Source: JABMRP01 sp964444795
GTDB taxonomy: Bacteria; Planctomycetota; Planctomycetia; Pirellulales; Thermoguttaceae
Length of the DNA stretch: 13,789 nt
Assembly (NCBI GenBank): GCA_964444795.1
Contig: CAYUIQ010000232.1
Span: 1-13,789, forward strand
Direction: 5' to 3'
The notes under the pieces are model-generated. The model did not search any database. It worked only from the letters and a program-made list of their open reading frames with translations, and had not been told where the DNA came from. The translations under genes and the position numbers were made by a program. Positions 1 to 7,902 of the stretch are shown piece after piece. Position 1 is the first letter of the stretch, and every line of letters begins with the position of its first letter.

Positions 1-82
1 GGTTGTCCTCTTCGCTTTGTCAACCGGACTCGTGCTGGAAACGGCCATGGGCAAGAATACGAGAGCTATCCCCATTCTCTCC

Positions 83-167
83 CTCTCCGCGTGCTCCGCG
101 CCTCTACCGTGAGTCCCTGCTGGCGTCTGTGTGGAGGCTCACGCAGAGACGCGGAGCTCGCGGAGAG
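83..167. repeat. Imperfect inverted repeat, about 30-base arms
   Basis: The arm at 83-113 (CTCTCCGCG, GCTCCGCG, CTCT, CGTGAG in order) is matched by the reverse complement of 138-167, with a few substitutions and one indel, around a 24-base centre. It could fold into a long hairpin. Similar CTCCGCG/CTGCGTGAG palindromes recur in intergenic DNA of many large bacterial genomes, so this is probably a dispersed repeat. Nothing else was recognised in the first 290 bases; the short open frames there have no ribosome binding site or recognisable protein. Confidence 0.6.
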
Positions 168-290
168 TCTAGGAAAGGTGCGGCATGACGTGATTACCGA
201 GGGCCGGGAGACCCTCCCTCCAGCGCGATTCGGCAAGGGCGGGCAAGTGAGCCCATGGCACCCGTTTCCACGGGCGATTTTCCCGGCTTC

Positions 291-319
291 TTGACCTCAA
301 CACGCCTTCCGGCAATACT
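291..319 (+). promoter_or_regulatory. Candidate sigma70-type promoter of the URO-D methyltransferase gene
   Basis: TTGACC at 291-296 and AATACT at 314-319 are separated by 17 bases, a good match to -35 and -10 spacing. Transcription would start near 326, leaving a leader of about 45 bases before the GTG at 372. This rests on motif matching only. An overlapping -10 (TACTTT, 316-321) is possible. Confidence 0.45.
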
Positions 320-371
320 TTGGGTAGACCTTTTCGGTCGTTTGGAGAATGAAGCATAAGGAGCCCCAATC

Positions 372-1661
372 GTGGCCGATCAAACCGTGGCGTCGTTGTT
401 TACGCAGTCGATCCCTCGTGAGCAGATCCAGATCAGCGATGCCGATCGGGATATTGTTCGCCGGCTGGCGGGCGAGATGGCCGAGTTGGCCGCCCGGCCG
501 ATCGAGGAAGAAAAGCGCGATCTCTGGTATCGCCACAACGCCCTGGAAGCCACCCGGCCGGTCGTCTTCTGCGATCCGGAAAACGGCTGGAGCGAGATCA
601 TCACCGACGACCAACTCCTGTGCCAGGGCGAGCTGGCCCGGGGCTGGGAAATGGCCCTTCGCAAGGAGTGCTACTGGGCCGACTCGATGGGCGACGATCG
701 GGTGGTCGATGCCGTGTTCAACGTCAGCCATGTCTACGACGAGAGCGACTGGGGGATGCACGAGACGGTCATGAAGGTGGCCAAGCACGGCTCCTACCGC
801 TGGGACCCGCCGCTTACGGATCTCGGCAACCTCGACGCCCTGCACTTTCCCGAGATCAGCGTCGATCACCAGGCCAGCGACCAGTTGCTGGCGCTGGCCG
901 AGAGCACGTTGGGCGATATCGTGGCGGTCCGCCGCAAGACGATGTGGTGGTGGACGCTGGGAATGACCTGGACGCTGATCAATCTCCGCGGCCTGGAGCA
1001 GATGATGGTCGACATGTACGACTATCCCGACGAACTGCACCAGTTGATGGCGATCCTCCGCGACGGCCATCTGGCCAAGCTCGACTTCCTCCAGGAGAAC
1101 AACCTGCTGAGCCTCAACACCGACAACACGTACGTCGGCTCCGGCGGGTTCGGGTTCACCCGGGAGTTGCCGCAAGACGACTTCGACGCAGGGCATGTGC
1201 GGACGATGGACATGTGGGGATTCTGCGAGAGCCAGGAGACCACGCAGATCTCGCCCGCCATGTTCGAGAAGTTCATCTTCCCCTATCAAATGCCGATCAT
1301 GGAGCGGTTCGGTCTGAACTGCTACGGTTGCTGCGAGCCGTTGCACGCGCGATGGCACGTGGTGAAGCAGTTCCCCCGATTGCGGCGAGTTTCCGTTTCG
1401 CCGTGGGCCGACGTAGAGAAAATGGCCGAGTATCTCGGCGGCGACTACATCTTCTCGTACAAGCCGGCACCGGCCGATCTGGCCCTGCCGACGATCGACG
1501 AGGACCGCATTCGCAGCGAGTTGCGCCGCACACTGGAGATCACCAAGGGGTGCCGCATGGAACTGATCATGAAAGACAACCACACGATCGGCAACAACCC
1601 CGAGAACGTGACCCGCTGGTGCCGGATCGCGCAGGAAGAGGCGGCGAGGATACAAGGGTGA
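372..1661 (+). CDS. URO-D-fold corrinoid methyltransferase (substrate:corrinoid, MT1/MT2-like)
   Basis: The 429-residue protein resembles the uroporphyrinogen decarboxylase-like methyltransferases that move a methyl group to or from a corrinoid protein, rather than haem-pathway HemE, which is shorter (about 350 residues). A Cys-rich motif CYGCCEPLH lies at 317-325, and Cys394 sits in KGCRMELIMKDNH. Cys317 or Cys320 lies 77 or 74 residues before Cys394, like the zinc-ligand spacing of MtaA/MtbA-type enzymes. The zinc assignment is inference. The start is a GTG at 372 with TAAGGAG at 357-363, eight bases upstream; no in-frame ATG nearby is better placed. A corrinoid protein and a pterin methyltransferase lie about 8 kb downstream on the same strand, and a remnant of a paralogue lies at 8214-8408. 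The methylated substrate cannot be read from the sequence; methoxylated or N-methylated compounds are possible. Family confidence is high, exact reaction low. Confidence 0.88.
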   Translation: MADQTVASLFTQSIPREQIQISDADRDIVRRLAGEMAELAARPIEEEKRDLWYRHNALEATRPVVFCDPENGWSEIITDDQLLCQGELARGWEMALRKECYWADSMGDDRVVDAVFNVSHVYDESDWGMHETVMKVAKHGSYRWDPPLTDLGNLDALHFPEISVDHQASDQLLALAESTLGDIVAVRRKTMWWWTLGMTWTLINLRGLEQMMVDMYDYPDELHQLMAILRDGHLAKLDFLQENNLLSLNTDNTYVGSGGFGFTRELPQDDFDAGHVRTMDMWGFCESQETTQISPAMFEKFIFPYQMPIMERFGLNCYGCCEPLHARWHVVKQFPRLRRVSVSPWADVEKMAEYLGGDYIFSYKPAPADLALPTIDEDRIRSELRRTLEITKGCRMELIMKDNHTIGNNPENVTRWCRIAQEEAARIQG

Positions 1662-1678
1662 CCGGTTGCCGCCGGGCC

Positions 1679-1700
1679 CCCTATCCCTGGAGGGAGAGGG
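1679..1700. repeat. Hairpin repeat after the URO-D gene
   Basis: CCCTATCCCT (1679-1688) and AGGGAGAGGG (1691-1700) pair with one mismatch, followed by a G-rich TTGGGGTGAGGGC stretch. It sits between the convergent ends of the URO-D gene and the small lectin gene. The same CCCTCTCCC/GGGAGAGGG core follows the pterin methyltransferase gene at 11421. It is probably a dispersed REP-like palindrome that may also end transcription. There is no T run, so it is not a classic intrinsic terminator. Confidence 0.55.
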
Positions 1701-1720
1701 TTGGGGTGAGGGCCGACGAA

Positions 1721-2287
1721 TCACCTTCTTTTGCGAAGAGCATACACCAGCAAACCGGCAGCACCCGTGAATAGCATGACCGGGATGGAGGGTTCCGGGA
1801 CGACGGTGTCGAGTTCGATGACTCCGGGAAAGAGCTGCTCTTCGTGCTTCCAGTCGTTCCAAAAGCCTTCTCGGCCGCTCCCTGGCATGTACATGTGAGC
1901 GTAGTCTTCCCCGTTGTGGTCGTTCGGCTCCGTCGGCGTATACCAGTTCAGGTAAGTGACCGGTTCTCCGTTGGACCAGTAGTCCCAACCGCCCGCCGGC
2001 TCCGAACCGGCCGGCTGCTGATACAGCCCGATCCACATCCTCGCAGTCCCGTTCGTATCGGCGTCTTGGAAGGTGTTGAATACCCAATCGTTCTCCGCCT
2101 GGTCTCCGATGGCAACCAGATGCCCTCCAGCGGCGATTGCCTCGTTCTCCATATCGGTCCACGAACCGAAAGTCTGAGTCAAGGCGTAGCTGTGGCCTCC
2201 GTACTCGTTCCACGTGTACGTGTCCGCCATGGCTGGGCTATTGATCAACAAGACCAGGATTCCCGTGCAAACTGAGACTCGCTTCAT
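1721..2287 (-). CDS. Secreted C-type lectin-domain protein with PEP-CTERM tail
   Basis: The protein has 188 residues: a signal peptide (about 1-21, ending SPAMA), a single C-type lectin-like domain (about 29-160), and a PEP-CTERM sorting tail (VPEPS from 163, hydrophobic stretch, then RKRR at the end). The lectin domain carries EPND at 120-123 and WND at 143-145, the two signatures of the calcium/sugar site in mannose-type C-type lectins. The cysteines of animal lectins are missing, as is common in bacterial versions. A ribosome binding site (GGAGG) lies nine bases before the ATG. The lectin domain is clearly paralogous to the N-terminal domain of the upstream lectin-lipase gene (GHSY, GSW, GGHLV, AENDW shared). 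The protein is probably exported and processed at the envelope by an exosortase encoded elsewhere. The ligand is predicted from motif only. Confidence 0.88.
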   Translation of the reverse strand: MKRVSVCTGILVLLINSPAMADTYTWNEYGGHSYALTQTFGSWTDMENEAIAAGGHLVAIGDQAENDWVFNTFQDADTNGTARMWIGLYQQPAGSEPAGGWDYWSNGEPVTYLNWYTPTEPNDHNGEDYAHMYMPGSGREGFWNDWKHEEQLFPGVIELDTVVPEPSIPVMLFTGAAGLLVYALRKRR

Positions 2288-2314
2288 AAGCTCATACCTC
2301 CAAAGTCAAGTAGC

Positions 2315-2330
2315 GTGCGTCTTGACGCAC
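2315..2330. repeat. Palindrome GTGCGTC-TT-GACGCAC
   Basis: A perfect 7-base inverted repeat lies about 28 bases upstream of the small lectin's ATG, in its leader or promoter. A near copy lies at 2432-2449. It could be an operator half of a pair or a small dispersed repeat. The rest of this 140-base intergenic stretch shows nothing clear. Confidence 0.5.
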
Positions 2331-2427
2331 AACCAACCGCCAAGACACGTTGCCAATTCACTCGTCACAATCACGTCACAAGACGAAACGAGATTCTCCA
2401 CCAAGATATCCTCTCCGAGATGTAGCT

Positions 2428-4335
2428 TCATGGTGCGTCCAGACGCACCCCGCGGAACTTCGTCCGACGATGGTACGCCAGAAGACCTACAGCACCCATG
2501 AACAACAGGACGAGGGTGGAGGGTTCGGGAACAGCCACAGCGTTGAATGCACCGACGTTGAATGCACCGACGTACACGCTCGCACCTGTTTCGCCGATGC
2601 TGTGCAGTGCCACGGTCATGGAGTGCTCGCCCGCCTCCAGATTCGTAATATCAATGATCGAGTCCATTGGCTGTGTGCCCACTAGTTCGCCCGTGATGAC
2701 AAAGCGAAGCTCACCGTCCATCCAGATGCCAAGTTGGTCTCCGTCCCCCGGAGACAGAAACTGATACTCGAACTCAAGTGACTCTTCCTTACCAGTCGTT
2801 TCGAATAGAAGATGCCAATATGCTGGGCTACTCTCGGTGAGGGTCGCGCCGCCATCGGACTCTATTACACTTCCTTCAGCAAACAGCGATACATATCCTA
2901 ACGGATGACGTTCCCGATAATTCGGGCCTATCGTGTTGTTTTCCGATTTCAGAACAAGCTCTCGAAAGCTGTCAAAAATGCCAGGAAAGATCTCCCAATC
3001 CTGCTTATAATGAGCGTCCAAACCGCTGTAGTGGTCATCGGCTAGAGGCGACCAGGCAAGGCCGATTTCATCAGAGTTCGACCGGTTGGCTTTTACATAC
3101 CATTCCATGGGGTATTCATGGGGGGAAAAAGATCCCGGCACGAGACGCACATTGACCAAGCCGGAGCCGACATCTACAAGCTCATACGCTTCACCAAAGA
3201 ACGAGAAGTAGTTGTCCACAAACGTGTCGCCACCTCGAATGTCCTTCCGCAGCTTAGGCAAGTAGGGTGTTGCATGCAAGTCGTTGCTTCCACCAAAAAC
3301 CTCTGGGAGGAAATTCTCCGGCGAGTCCCAGATGGTAAGATGTCCGGTAGGTTTGTGTTTCTTGCTGAGTTCCACAGCGGCAACTACTGCTACTCGACTT
3401 CCATGGCTGTGCCCGAGAAAATGTGTCTCAACTGCGTCCAAGTCACATGCCGACTCAATCGCATCCGCTAATCTGAGGCCATTATTATCAGTATTTGCCA
3501 AGGACTTGTAAGGCTGGGTGATGTTAGCTGTCGCTGAATCATCGAGCCAGTTGTACATGAGAACCGTACTACTTGGATCTCTTCGTGAAATTGACTCTGC
3601 GAGGTACCCCCATATCTCGTGGCCGTCCACGTGGGAGTCCCAAGCTGGATAGTCCTTCACGCTCTTGAGCCCCATGCCCCAACCGTGTACGAGAATATGG
3701 ACATTCCCAGAGCTAATGCTGCTACGGGCAACTGCCTCAAAAGTGCTTCCGTTCCATCTGCCAAGACGTTCGACGGGTGGCTGCTCGGGAGGCGGCGTGT
3801 AATTTGGCGTGCTGAAGGGCCTTTCAATAATCCCCTGCCGATTCAGGGACGAAGCATAATGAAGATCGTCCCACGCTCCGGCGGGCCCTTTACTGGGCGG
3901 CATGTGGGTCACGGCATAGTGTTGGTTGCCACGAAAATTGTCTGGTTGGGTCACCGGCCAGGATGTATAGCTTGTGCTGGCGGGATTGTTTGCCTCCCAC
4001 CATCCGCCCGTACCGGAGGACCACTCCCAATGCCCCTCACGGCCCGCATCCGTAAAGCCAATCCAGTATTCCCCCCGGGGACCCGTATTGGCAAACGTGC
4101 TGGATAGCCAATCGTTCTCCGCGGCGTCGTCGACCGTGACGAGATGCCCTCCGAGAGGCAAAGCGACGTTTTCGGCGTCTTGCCAACTTCCGTAGCCCGT
4201 TAGGGTGTACGAATGACCTGTCGTGGGATGAGGAATCCAATTCAATTGCCCGAAGCAGAAGGACGAGCAGCCCAAGGCGATACACGCCGCGACACTCGCA
4301 ATCGCCAACGATCCAGTTCTTCCCGAGAGTCTCAT
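2428..4335 (-). CDS. Secreted C-type lectin / alpha-beta hydrolase (lipase-like) fusion with PEP-CTERM tail
   Basis: The 635-residue exported protein has these parts in order. Signal peptide (1-29). C-type lectin-like domain (about 39-172) with QPD at 130-132, the galactose-type motif, and WDD at 155-157 where WND is usual. A proline-rich linker (about 178-188). An alpha/beta hydrolase domain (about 200-415) with an HGWG oxyanion motif at 217-220 and GHSHG nucleophile elbow (Ser310). Asp337 (WDSPE) and His406 (PHEYPMEWY) are candidate triad partners. A beta-rich domain (about 480-597). PEP-CTERM (VPEPS 602-606, hydrophobic stretch, RR). Ten residues follow the RR pair, longer than usual. The ribosome binding site AGGAGAC lies five bases before the ATG. 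By eye the GC content is lower than in the flanking genes, suggesting a different origin. It is likely an envelope esterase or lipase targeted to a glycan; the true substrate is unknown. Confidence 0.85.
   Translation of the reverse strand: MRLSGRTGSLAIASVAACIALGCSSFCFGQLNWIPHPTTGHSYTLTGYGSWQDAENVALPLGGHLVTVDDAAENDWLSSTFANTGPRGEYWIGFTDAGREGHWEWSSGTGGWWEANNPASTSYTSWPVTQPDNFRGNQHYAVTHMPPSKGPAGAWDDLHYASSLNRQGIIERPFSTPNYTPPPEQPPVERLGRWNGSTFEAVARSSISSGNVHILVHGWGMGLKSVKDYPAWDSHVDGHEIWGYLAESISRRDPSSTVLMYNWLDDSATANITQPYKSLANTDNNGLRLADAIESACDLDAVETHFLGHSHGSRVAVVAAVELSKKHKPTGHLTIWDSPENFLPEVFGGSNDLHATPYLPKLRKDIRGGDTFVDNYFSFFGEAYELVDVGSGLVNVRLVPGSFSPHEYPMEWYVKANRSNSDEIGLAWSPLADDHYSGLDAHYKQDWEIFPGIFDSFRELVLKSENNTIGPNYRERHPLGYVSLFAEGSVIESDGGATLTESSPAYWHLLFETTGKEESLEFEYQFLSPGDGDQLGIWMDGELRFVITGELVGTQPMDSIIDITNLEAGEHSMTVALHSIGETGASVYVGAFNVGAFNAVAVPEPSTLVLLFMGAVGLLAYHRRTKFRGVRLDAP
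2432..2449. repeat. Palindrome GGTGCGTC-CA-GACGCACC
   Basis: A perfect 8-base inverted repeat lies inside the last codons of the lectin-lipase gene, just before its TGA (2428-2430 on the minus strand). It shares the GTGCGTC/GACGCAC core with 2315-2330. It encodes most of the VRLDAP end of that protein, so it may have been inserted and added codons to the tail. Confidence 0.5.
2541..2573. repeat. 15-base tandem duplication in the lectin-lipase gene
   Basis: CGTTGAATGCACCGA occurs twice back to back (2541-2555, 2556-2570), followed by a further CGT. It adds a repeated VGAFN segment just before the PEP-CTERM motif. The reading frame is kept (15 bases equal 5 codons). This fits a recent slippage event in the linker between the beta domain and the sorting tail. 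Confidence 0.75.
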
Positions 4336-4883
4336 CAGTTGTCTCCTCTAAAGTTGCGGGGGGGGTCGTCACCCTCTACGTGTCGTACCTGGTTTACCAG
4401 GCACCCGCCGGTTTTGCAAGGGTTTACCCTGGGTTTATCGGGCCATCCACCACCCCCTCGAAAGAGAGTGGCTGTCGGCGGCCCGGCACGGGAAATCAAT
4501 GCAGACGAATTCGGATGGTCGACCTCCGACCATAGCCCGGTCAAGGAAACAAGCTGTGGCTCAAAACACGGTCGCGTTAGTTGTGCGACGGCGCTGCGAG
4601 GTCGTCGCCAGGGGGAAACGCAGCTTCCCGACGGCCTCGGTGGGCCATCGTACGGGTTTTGAGACAAAGCCTCCTGTCCTTGACCTGGAGATGGTTGATG
4701 CGCACGGCGCGGGCACCCGAATTGTCCCTCTACCCATACAAGCCGATTTCCGTGGCGGTTTGGCGCGGAAATCCGGAGAATTCCGAATAATTTCGGAGCG
4801 GAGAGTGGCCCGTGCGTGCTGAGTGACGCGTTTCGGGCGTTTACCCGAGGCCGAGGAGCGGCGAGCGGAATCTCTGACGGTCG
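4336..4883. other. 548-base intergenic region between kinase and lectin-lipase genes
   Basis: I see no gene here; the open frames lack ribosome binding sites and recognisable products. It holds two simple hairpins. CCTGGT-TT-ACCAGG lies at 4388-4401, about 53 bases upstream of the lectin-lipase start. GATTTCCG (4745-4752) and CGGAAATC (4766-4773) pair around a 13-base loop. The second lies about 110 bases after the kinase stop. Promoter elements for the lectin-lipase gene must lie here, but no convincing -35/-10 pair was found. Confidence 0.5.
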
Positions 4884-7205
4884 TCACTTGTTCAACACTT
4901 GGACCGTATAGATGCTATCGAGCCATTCCCCGTCCTCCCCGATGCCACCAACGACATACATGTCCCGGCCGATGATAGTCGCGCGAAGCGCTGCGGCGGC
5001 GATCGGAAGAGGGCGATCCGTACACCACTTTGCTTCCTCAACGTCGTAGTACTCGACCGCGTTGGTCAACGCACCATTCTTCAGCCTGCCACCGATGCAG
5101 TAGATTCGCGAACCCGTCACGGCCGTGGCGAAATCGTACCGGGCCGTCGGCATGGAAGGGCCGTCCTTCCACGCATCCGTGTGCGGATCATAGACTTCCA
5201 CCCAACCGCCCACCTCATGGACGTTATCTTCTTCCTTTGGCTTTCTCTCGAAACGCAAGCCACCGATTGCGTAGAGCTTTCCGCCGACGGCGACGACGCC
5301 GAGGTCGCATCGCGGGCGCCGCATCGATGCCACTTCCTCCCACTGGCCGGCTGCCTCAGGGTTGTACCTGTCGACCCGGGAAAGTGTCCGCCCCTTGTCA
5401 GGCTCCTCGTGATGGCCGCCGACAACGTAAATCGAACCGTCAACTGCCGCGGCTCCCGCGCTGTCTCGCTCCAGCGACAGTGAAGGAAGCGACTTCCATC
5501 GGTCGGCCGAAGGATCGTATTGCCAGACTTCGGCCATCCTTCCCTCCTTACCCGCCCCGGCCGTGTTTCCGGCGATGACATAGACCAGGCCATCCTGGAC
5601 CGTACATGCCATGCCGGTGCGACGGGCCGGCATGGGAGTCCTCTTGAGGTAGTTCCCATGCGCGAAGCGAAGGAAGGCATCGTCCGCCGGAGCGCCGTCG
5701 ACGAAGCCGCCGAAGATGAAGAGCATATCCTTCAGCGGCACCAGACCGAAAGACCCTCGGCCGTCGCGAAGGGGCGATGAGACCTTCTGCCAAGGCTCCA
5801 AGTGATAGGATTCCGCCGCCGCACGCCGATTGACCGCAAGGTAGCTGGTGACAATCACTCCGCCGGCAAGCGCCAGAATCAATGCGGCAGTCAGTCCGGC
5901 AGCCAATCGATTCCTCAGACACCATCGCCAGGTTCTGCCCAAGGGGCCGACACTGCGGATCTTTAGTGGCTCGTCGTCGCGGAATCGGCGCAATTCCTCG
6001 GCCAGCAACTCGGCCGTCAGAAAGCGCCGGCTTGGTTGCTTCTCAAGGCATTTCAGGCAGATCGTTCGCAGGTCCTTTGGGATCTTCCGGCGGAGTTCGG
6101 CAGGGAACCGTGGTTCCTTCTCGCGGATGTCCTCGATCAGATTCTCGCCTCGGAAGGGGAGCCTGCCGGCAAGCAGACGGTAGAGAAGGACCCCCATGGA
6201 GTAGATGTCGCTGCGGGTATCGGCCGCCTTGTTGGCCACCTGCTGTGGCGACATGTAGGTCAACGTGCCGACCGAGAAACCGGTGGCCGACATGTCGGCC
6301 GTAGGCTCCGTCGGCCGGGCGACACCAAAGTCCATGAGTATCGGGCGCGATTGAGCGTCGATCATCACATTGCGATCGGTGATGTCGCGATGGACGATCG
6401 CCGCTTGATGGACCCACGCCAGGCCACATGCCAGGTCGTACATGATCGCGGCCGCCTTTTTGGGGGCCATCGGACGGTCGCCGGCCCAACGGTCGAGAGT
6501 TTGGCCCTCGATCAACTGCATCGTGATGAAGTGGGTGCCGTCGATCTGATCGGCATCGAATATCTGACAGATGTTCGGATGGGACTCGATTGCAGCGGCC
6601 GACTCGACCTCGCGATGGAACCGTCCCAATATCGCCGGGTGGGCAAAGAGCACCTTCAGCGCCACTTCGCGCTTCATCTTTTGGTCGTAGGCCCGGTAGA
6701 CCGTTCCCATGGCACCACGGCCAAGGTAATCACGTATTTCATAACGGTTACCCACGACGTGGCCGGTTGGCAGTTCCAAGATACTCTTCGCCTCTTGCCC
6801 TTCGAGCCGCACGGCCTTCAGGTCGACCCGGCCGGCCAGGCCCGGGAAACGTTGCCGTAACTCGTCACGCGTCGGGCATTGTGCATGGGCAGCCCGGCTC
6901 CGGCATTCCTCGGACAGCAGTTCGAGCACGATCTCGTCATGGCCACGCAGTTCGTCGACAAAACATGGATAGTCTTCGAGTTGCCGACCGTGCCCCGTTC
7001 TCCAGCGGTGCCATATGTCCAACTGGATCAATTCGCCAAGCAGGCAGATCCGTTCGGCACCTTCGCAATCAGGCAGAAAACTCTCAAAATCAAGAGGCTC
7101 GGTTGCCGTCTTCCACGCGGTCTCCAGCGCCTGGGCGGCTACATCGATGCGACCTTGGGCAGCTTCATCGAGAGCTTCTCGATGATTTTGATCCGTATCG
7201 GACAT
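4884..7205 (-). CDS. Membrane Ser/Thr protein kinase with extracytoplasmic kelch repeats
   Basis: The protein has 773 residues. The N-terminus (about 50-125) shows the RWRTG...LEDYP/RFPGL pattern typical of planctomycetal kinases. The kinase domain (about 155-410) has a glycine loop at 161-169, VALKV (Lys184), HRD at 272-274, Asn279, and DFG at 292-294. One transmembrane helix lies at about 433-457. About five or six kelch repeats follow (490-773; blocks such as VYVIAG, IYVVGG, LYAIGG, IYCIGG, MYVVGG) and probably fold as a propeller outside the membrane. Two departures stand out: the catalytic loop reads HRDITDRN, with Thr276 where Ser/Thr kinases have Lys, and the usual MSPEQ is MSPQQ (319-322). 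The ECF sigma gene ends 28 bases upstream, so the two are probably co-transcribed. The ATG has AGGAAG about seven bases upstream. It probably senses an envelope or carbohydrate cue; targets are unknown. Confidence 0.9.
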   Translation of the reverse strand: MSDTDQNHREALDEAAQGRIDVAAQALETAWKTATEPLDFESFLPDCEGAERICLLGELIQLDIWHRWRTGHGRQLEDYPCFVDELRGHDEIVLELLSEECRSRAAHAQCPTRDELRQRFPGLAGRVDLKAVRLEGQEAKSILELPTGHVVGNRYEIRDYLGRGAMGTVYRAYDQKMKREVALKVLFAHPAILGRFHREVESAAAIESHPNICQIFDADQIDGTHFITMQLIEGQTLDRWAGDRPMAPKKAAAIMYDLACGLAWVHQAAIVHRDITDRNVMIDAQSRPILMDFGVARPTEPTADMSATGFSVGTLTYMSPQQVANKAADTRSDIYSMGVLLYRLLAGRLPFRGENLIEDIREKEPRFPAELRRKIPKDLRTICLKCLEKQPSRRFLTAELLAEELRRFRDDEPLKIRSVGPLGRTWRWCLRNRLAAGLTAALILALAGGVIVTSYLAVNRRAAAESYHLEPWQKVSSPLRDGRGSFGLVPLKDMLFIFGGFVDGAPADDAFLRFAHGNYLKRTPMPARRTGMACTVQDGLVYVIAGNTAGAGKEGRMAEVWQYDPSADRWKSLPSLSLERDSAGAAAVDGSIYVVGGHHEEPDKGRTLSRVDRYNPEAAGQWEEVASMRRPRCDLGVVAVGGKLYAIGGLRFERKPKEEDNVHEVGGWVEVYDPHTDAWKDGPSMPTARYDFATAVTGSRIYCIGGRLKNGALTNAVEYYDVEEAKWCTDRPLPIAAAALRATIIGRDMYVVGGIGEDGEWLDSIYTVQVLNK

Positions 7206-7233
7206 GACGTTTCTTCCTGGTGTGATCGGCGAA

Positions 7234-7902
7234 TCAGGCCGCCTCCCCCGATGCGGCTTGCACCTCCCGAGAAAACCGCTCGACGAGCTTTTCCAGCGTA
7301 GTTGTTACATGGCGGCGCGAACAGCCGGCCTTGGCCGCGATGGCTGAAAGCGACCATCCTTCCTGATGCCTGAGACGGAACCACTCTGCATGTGTGGCAT
7401 CCACCTTTTCCAGAAGAGGCTCGATGTGATCTGCCCAGTCTCGGGCAACCCTGTCCAGTCGATGCCGATCGATACGCAAGTCGGCGGTTACTTGCGACGT
7501 ATTGGCGATTGTCTCTCGCTTGGCGGTACGTTGCCCTGCCCGGTTAATCTCCACGAGCTTCAGAAACTTGTTCCGGGCAATCTTGTAGATCATCGCCCAA
7601 AGGGAGCCGGCATGTTCGAACCGGTATTCACGTTTGGCGATATGCCCGAAGAGAGAACGGAACGTGGTATTGACCACGTCGTCACCATCGAATTTGCTCT
7701 GGAGATCCTGGCTCATCTTCTTGTCGAAGCTGGCACAGACCTCATGGGCACACAGGTCGATCAACTCCGTCTCGGCCTCGTTCCGCTCTGTTTGGTTGCC
7801 TGTCTCCAGTGTCTCGACGAGTTGAAGAAGGCGTTTGTCGAGATCCTCTTTCGTCTCGATGTCCTGTCTTGGTGCGGTATCTTGTTTCGCCCTAGTCGGC
7901 AT
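7234..7902 (-). CDS. ECF-type RNA polymerase sigma factor
   Basis: A 222-residue sigma-70-family protein of the extracytoplasmic-function type seen beside planctomycetal kinases. Region 2 lies around DGDDVVNTTFRSLFGHI...LWAMIYKIARNK. Region 4 is the C-terminal helix-turn-helix (EGWSLSAIAAKAGCSRRHVTTTLEKL). The start chosen is the ATG at 7902, because GAGGAG lies four bases upstream. A GTG at 7944 would add 14 residues but has a weaker, more distant GAGG. A TTGACA at 7970-7965 (minus) could be a -35 box, which would exclude the longer start, but no good -10 follows. The kinase gene begins 28 bases after the stop. No anti-sigma factor is visible, so control may run through the kinase. The regulon is unknown. 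Confidence 0.87.
   Translation of the reverse strand: MPTRAKQDTAPRQDIETKEDLDKRLLQLVETLETGNQTERNEAETELIDLCAHEVCASFDKKMSQDLQSKFDGDDVVNTTFRSLFGHIAKREYRFEHAGSLWAMIYKIARNKFLKLVEINRAGQRTAKRETIANTSQVTADLRIDRHRLDRVARDWADHIEPLLEKVDATHAEWFRLRHQEGWSLSAIAAKAGCSRRHVTTTLEKLVERFSREVQAASGEAA

Noticed and set aside
620..1774. 384-residue plus-strand frame inside the URO-D gene
   Set aside because: Alternative frame of a well-supported gene; Arg/Gly-rich product without motifs.
297..2213. 638-residue minus-strand open frame
   Set aside because: It lies antisense to the URO-D gene and overlaps the small lectin gene in another frame. Its product is rich in Arg, His and Val without recognisable motifs, as expected for an antisense shadow of a GC-rich gene.
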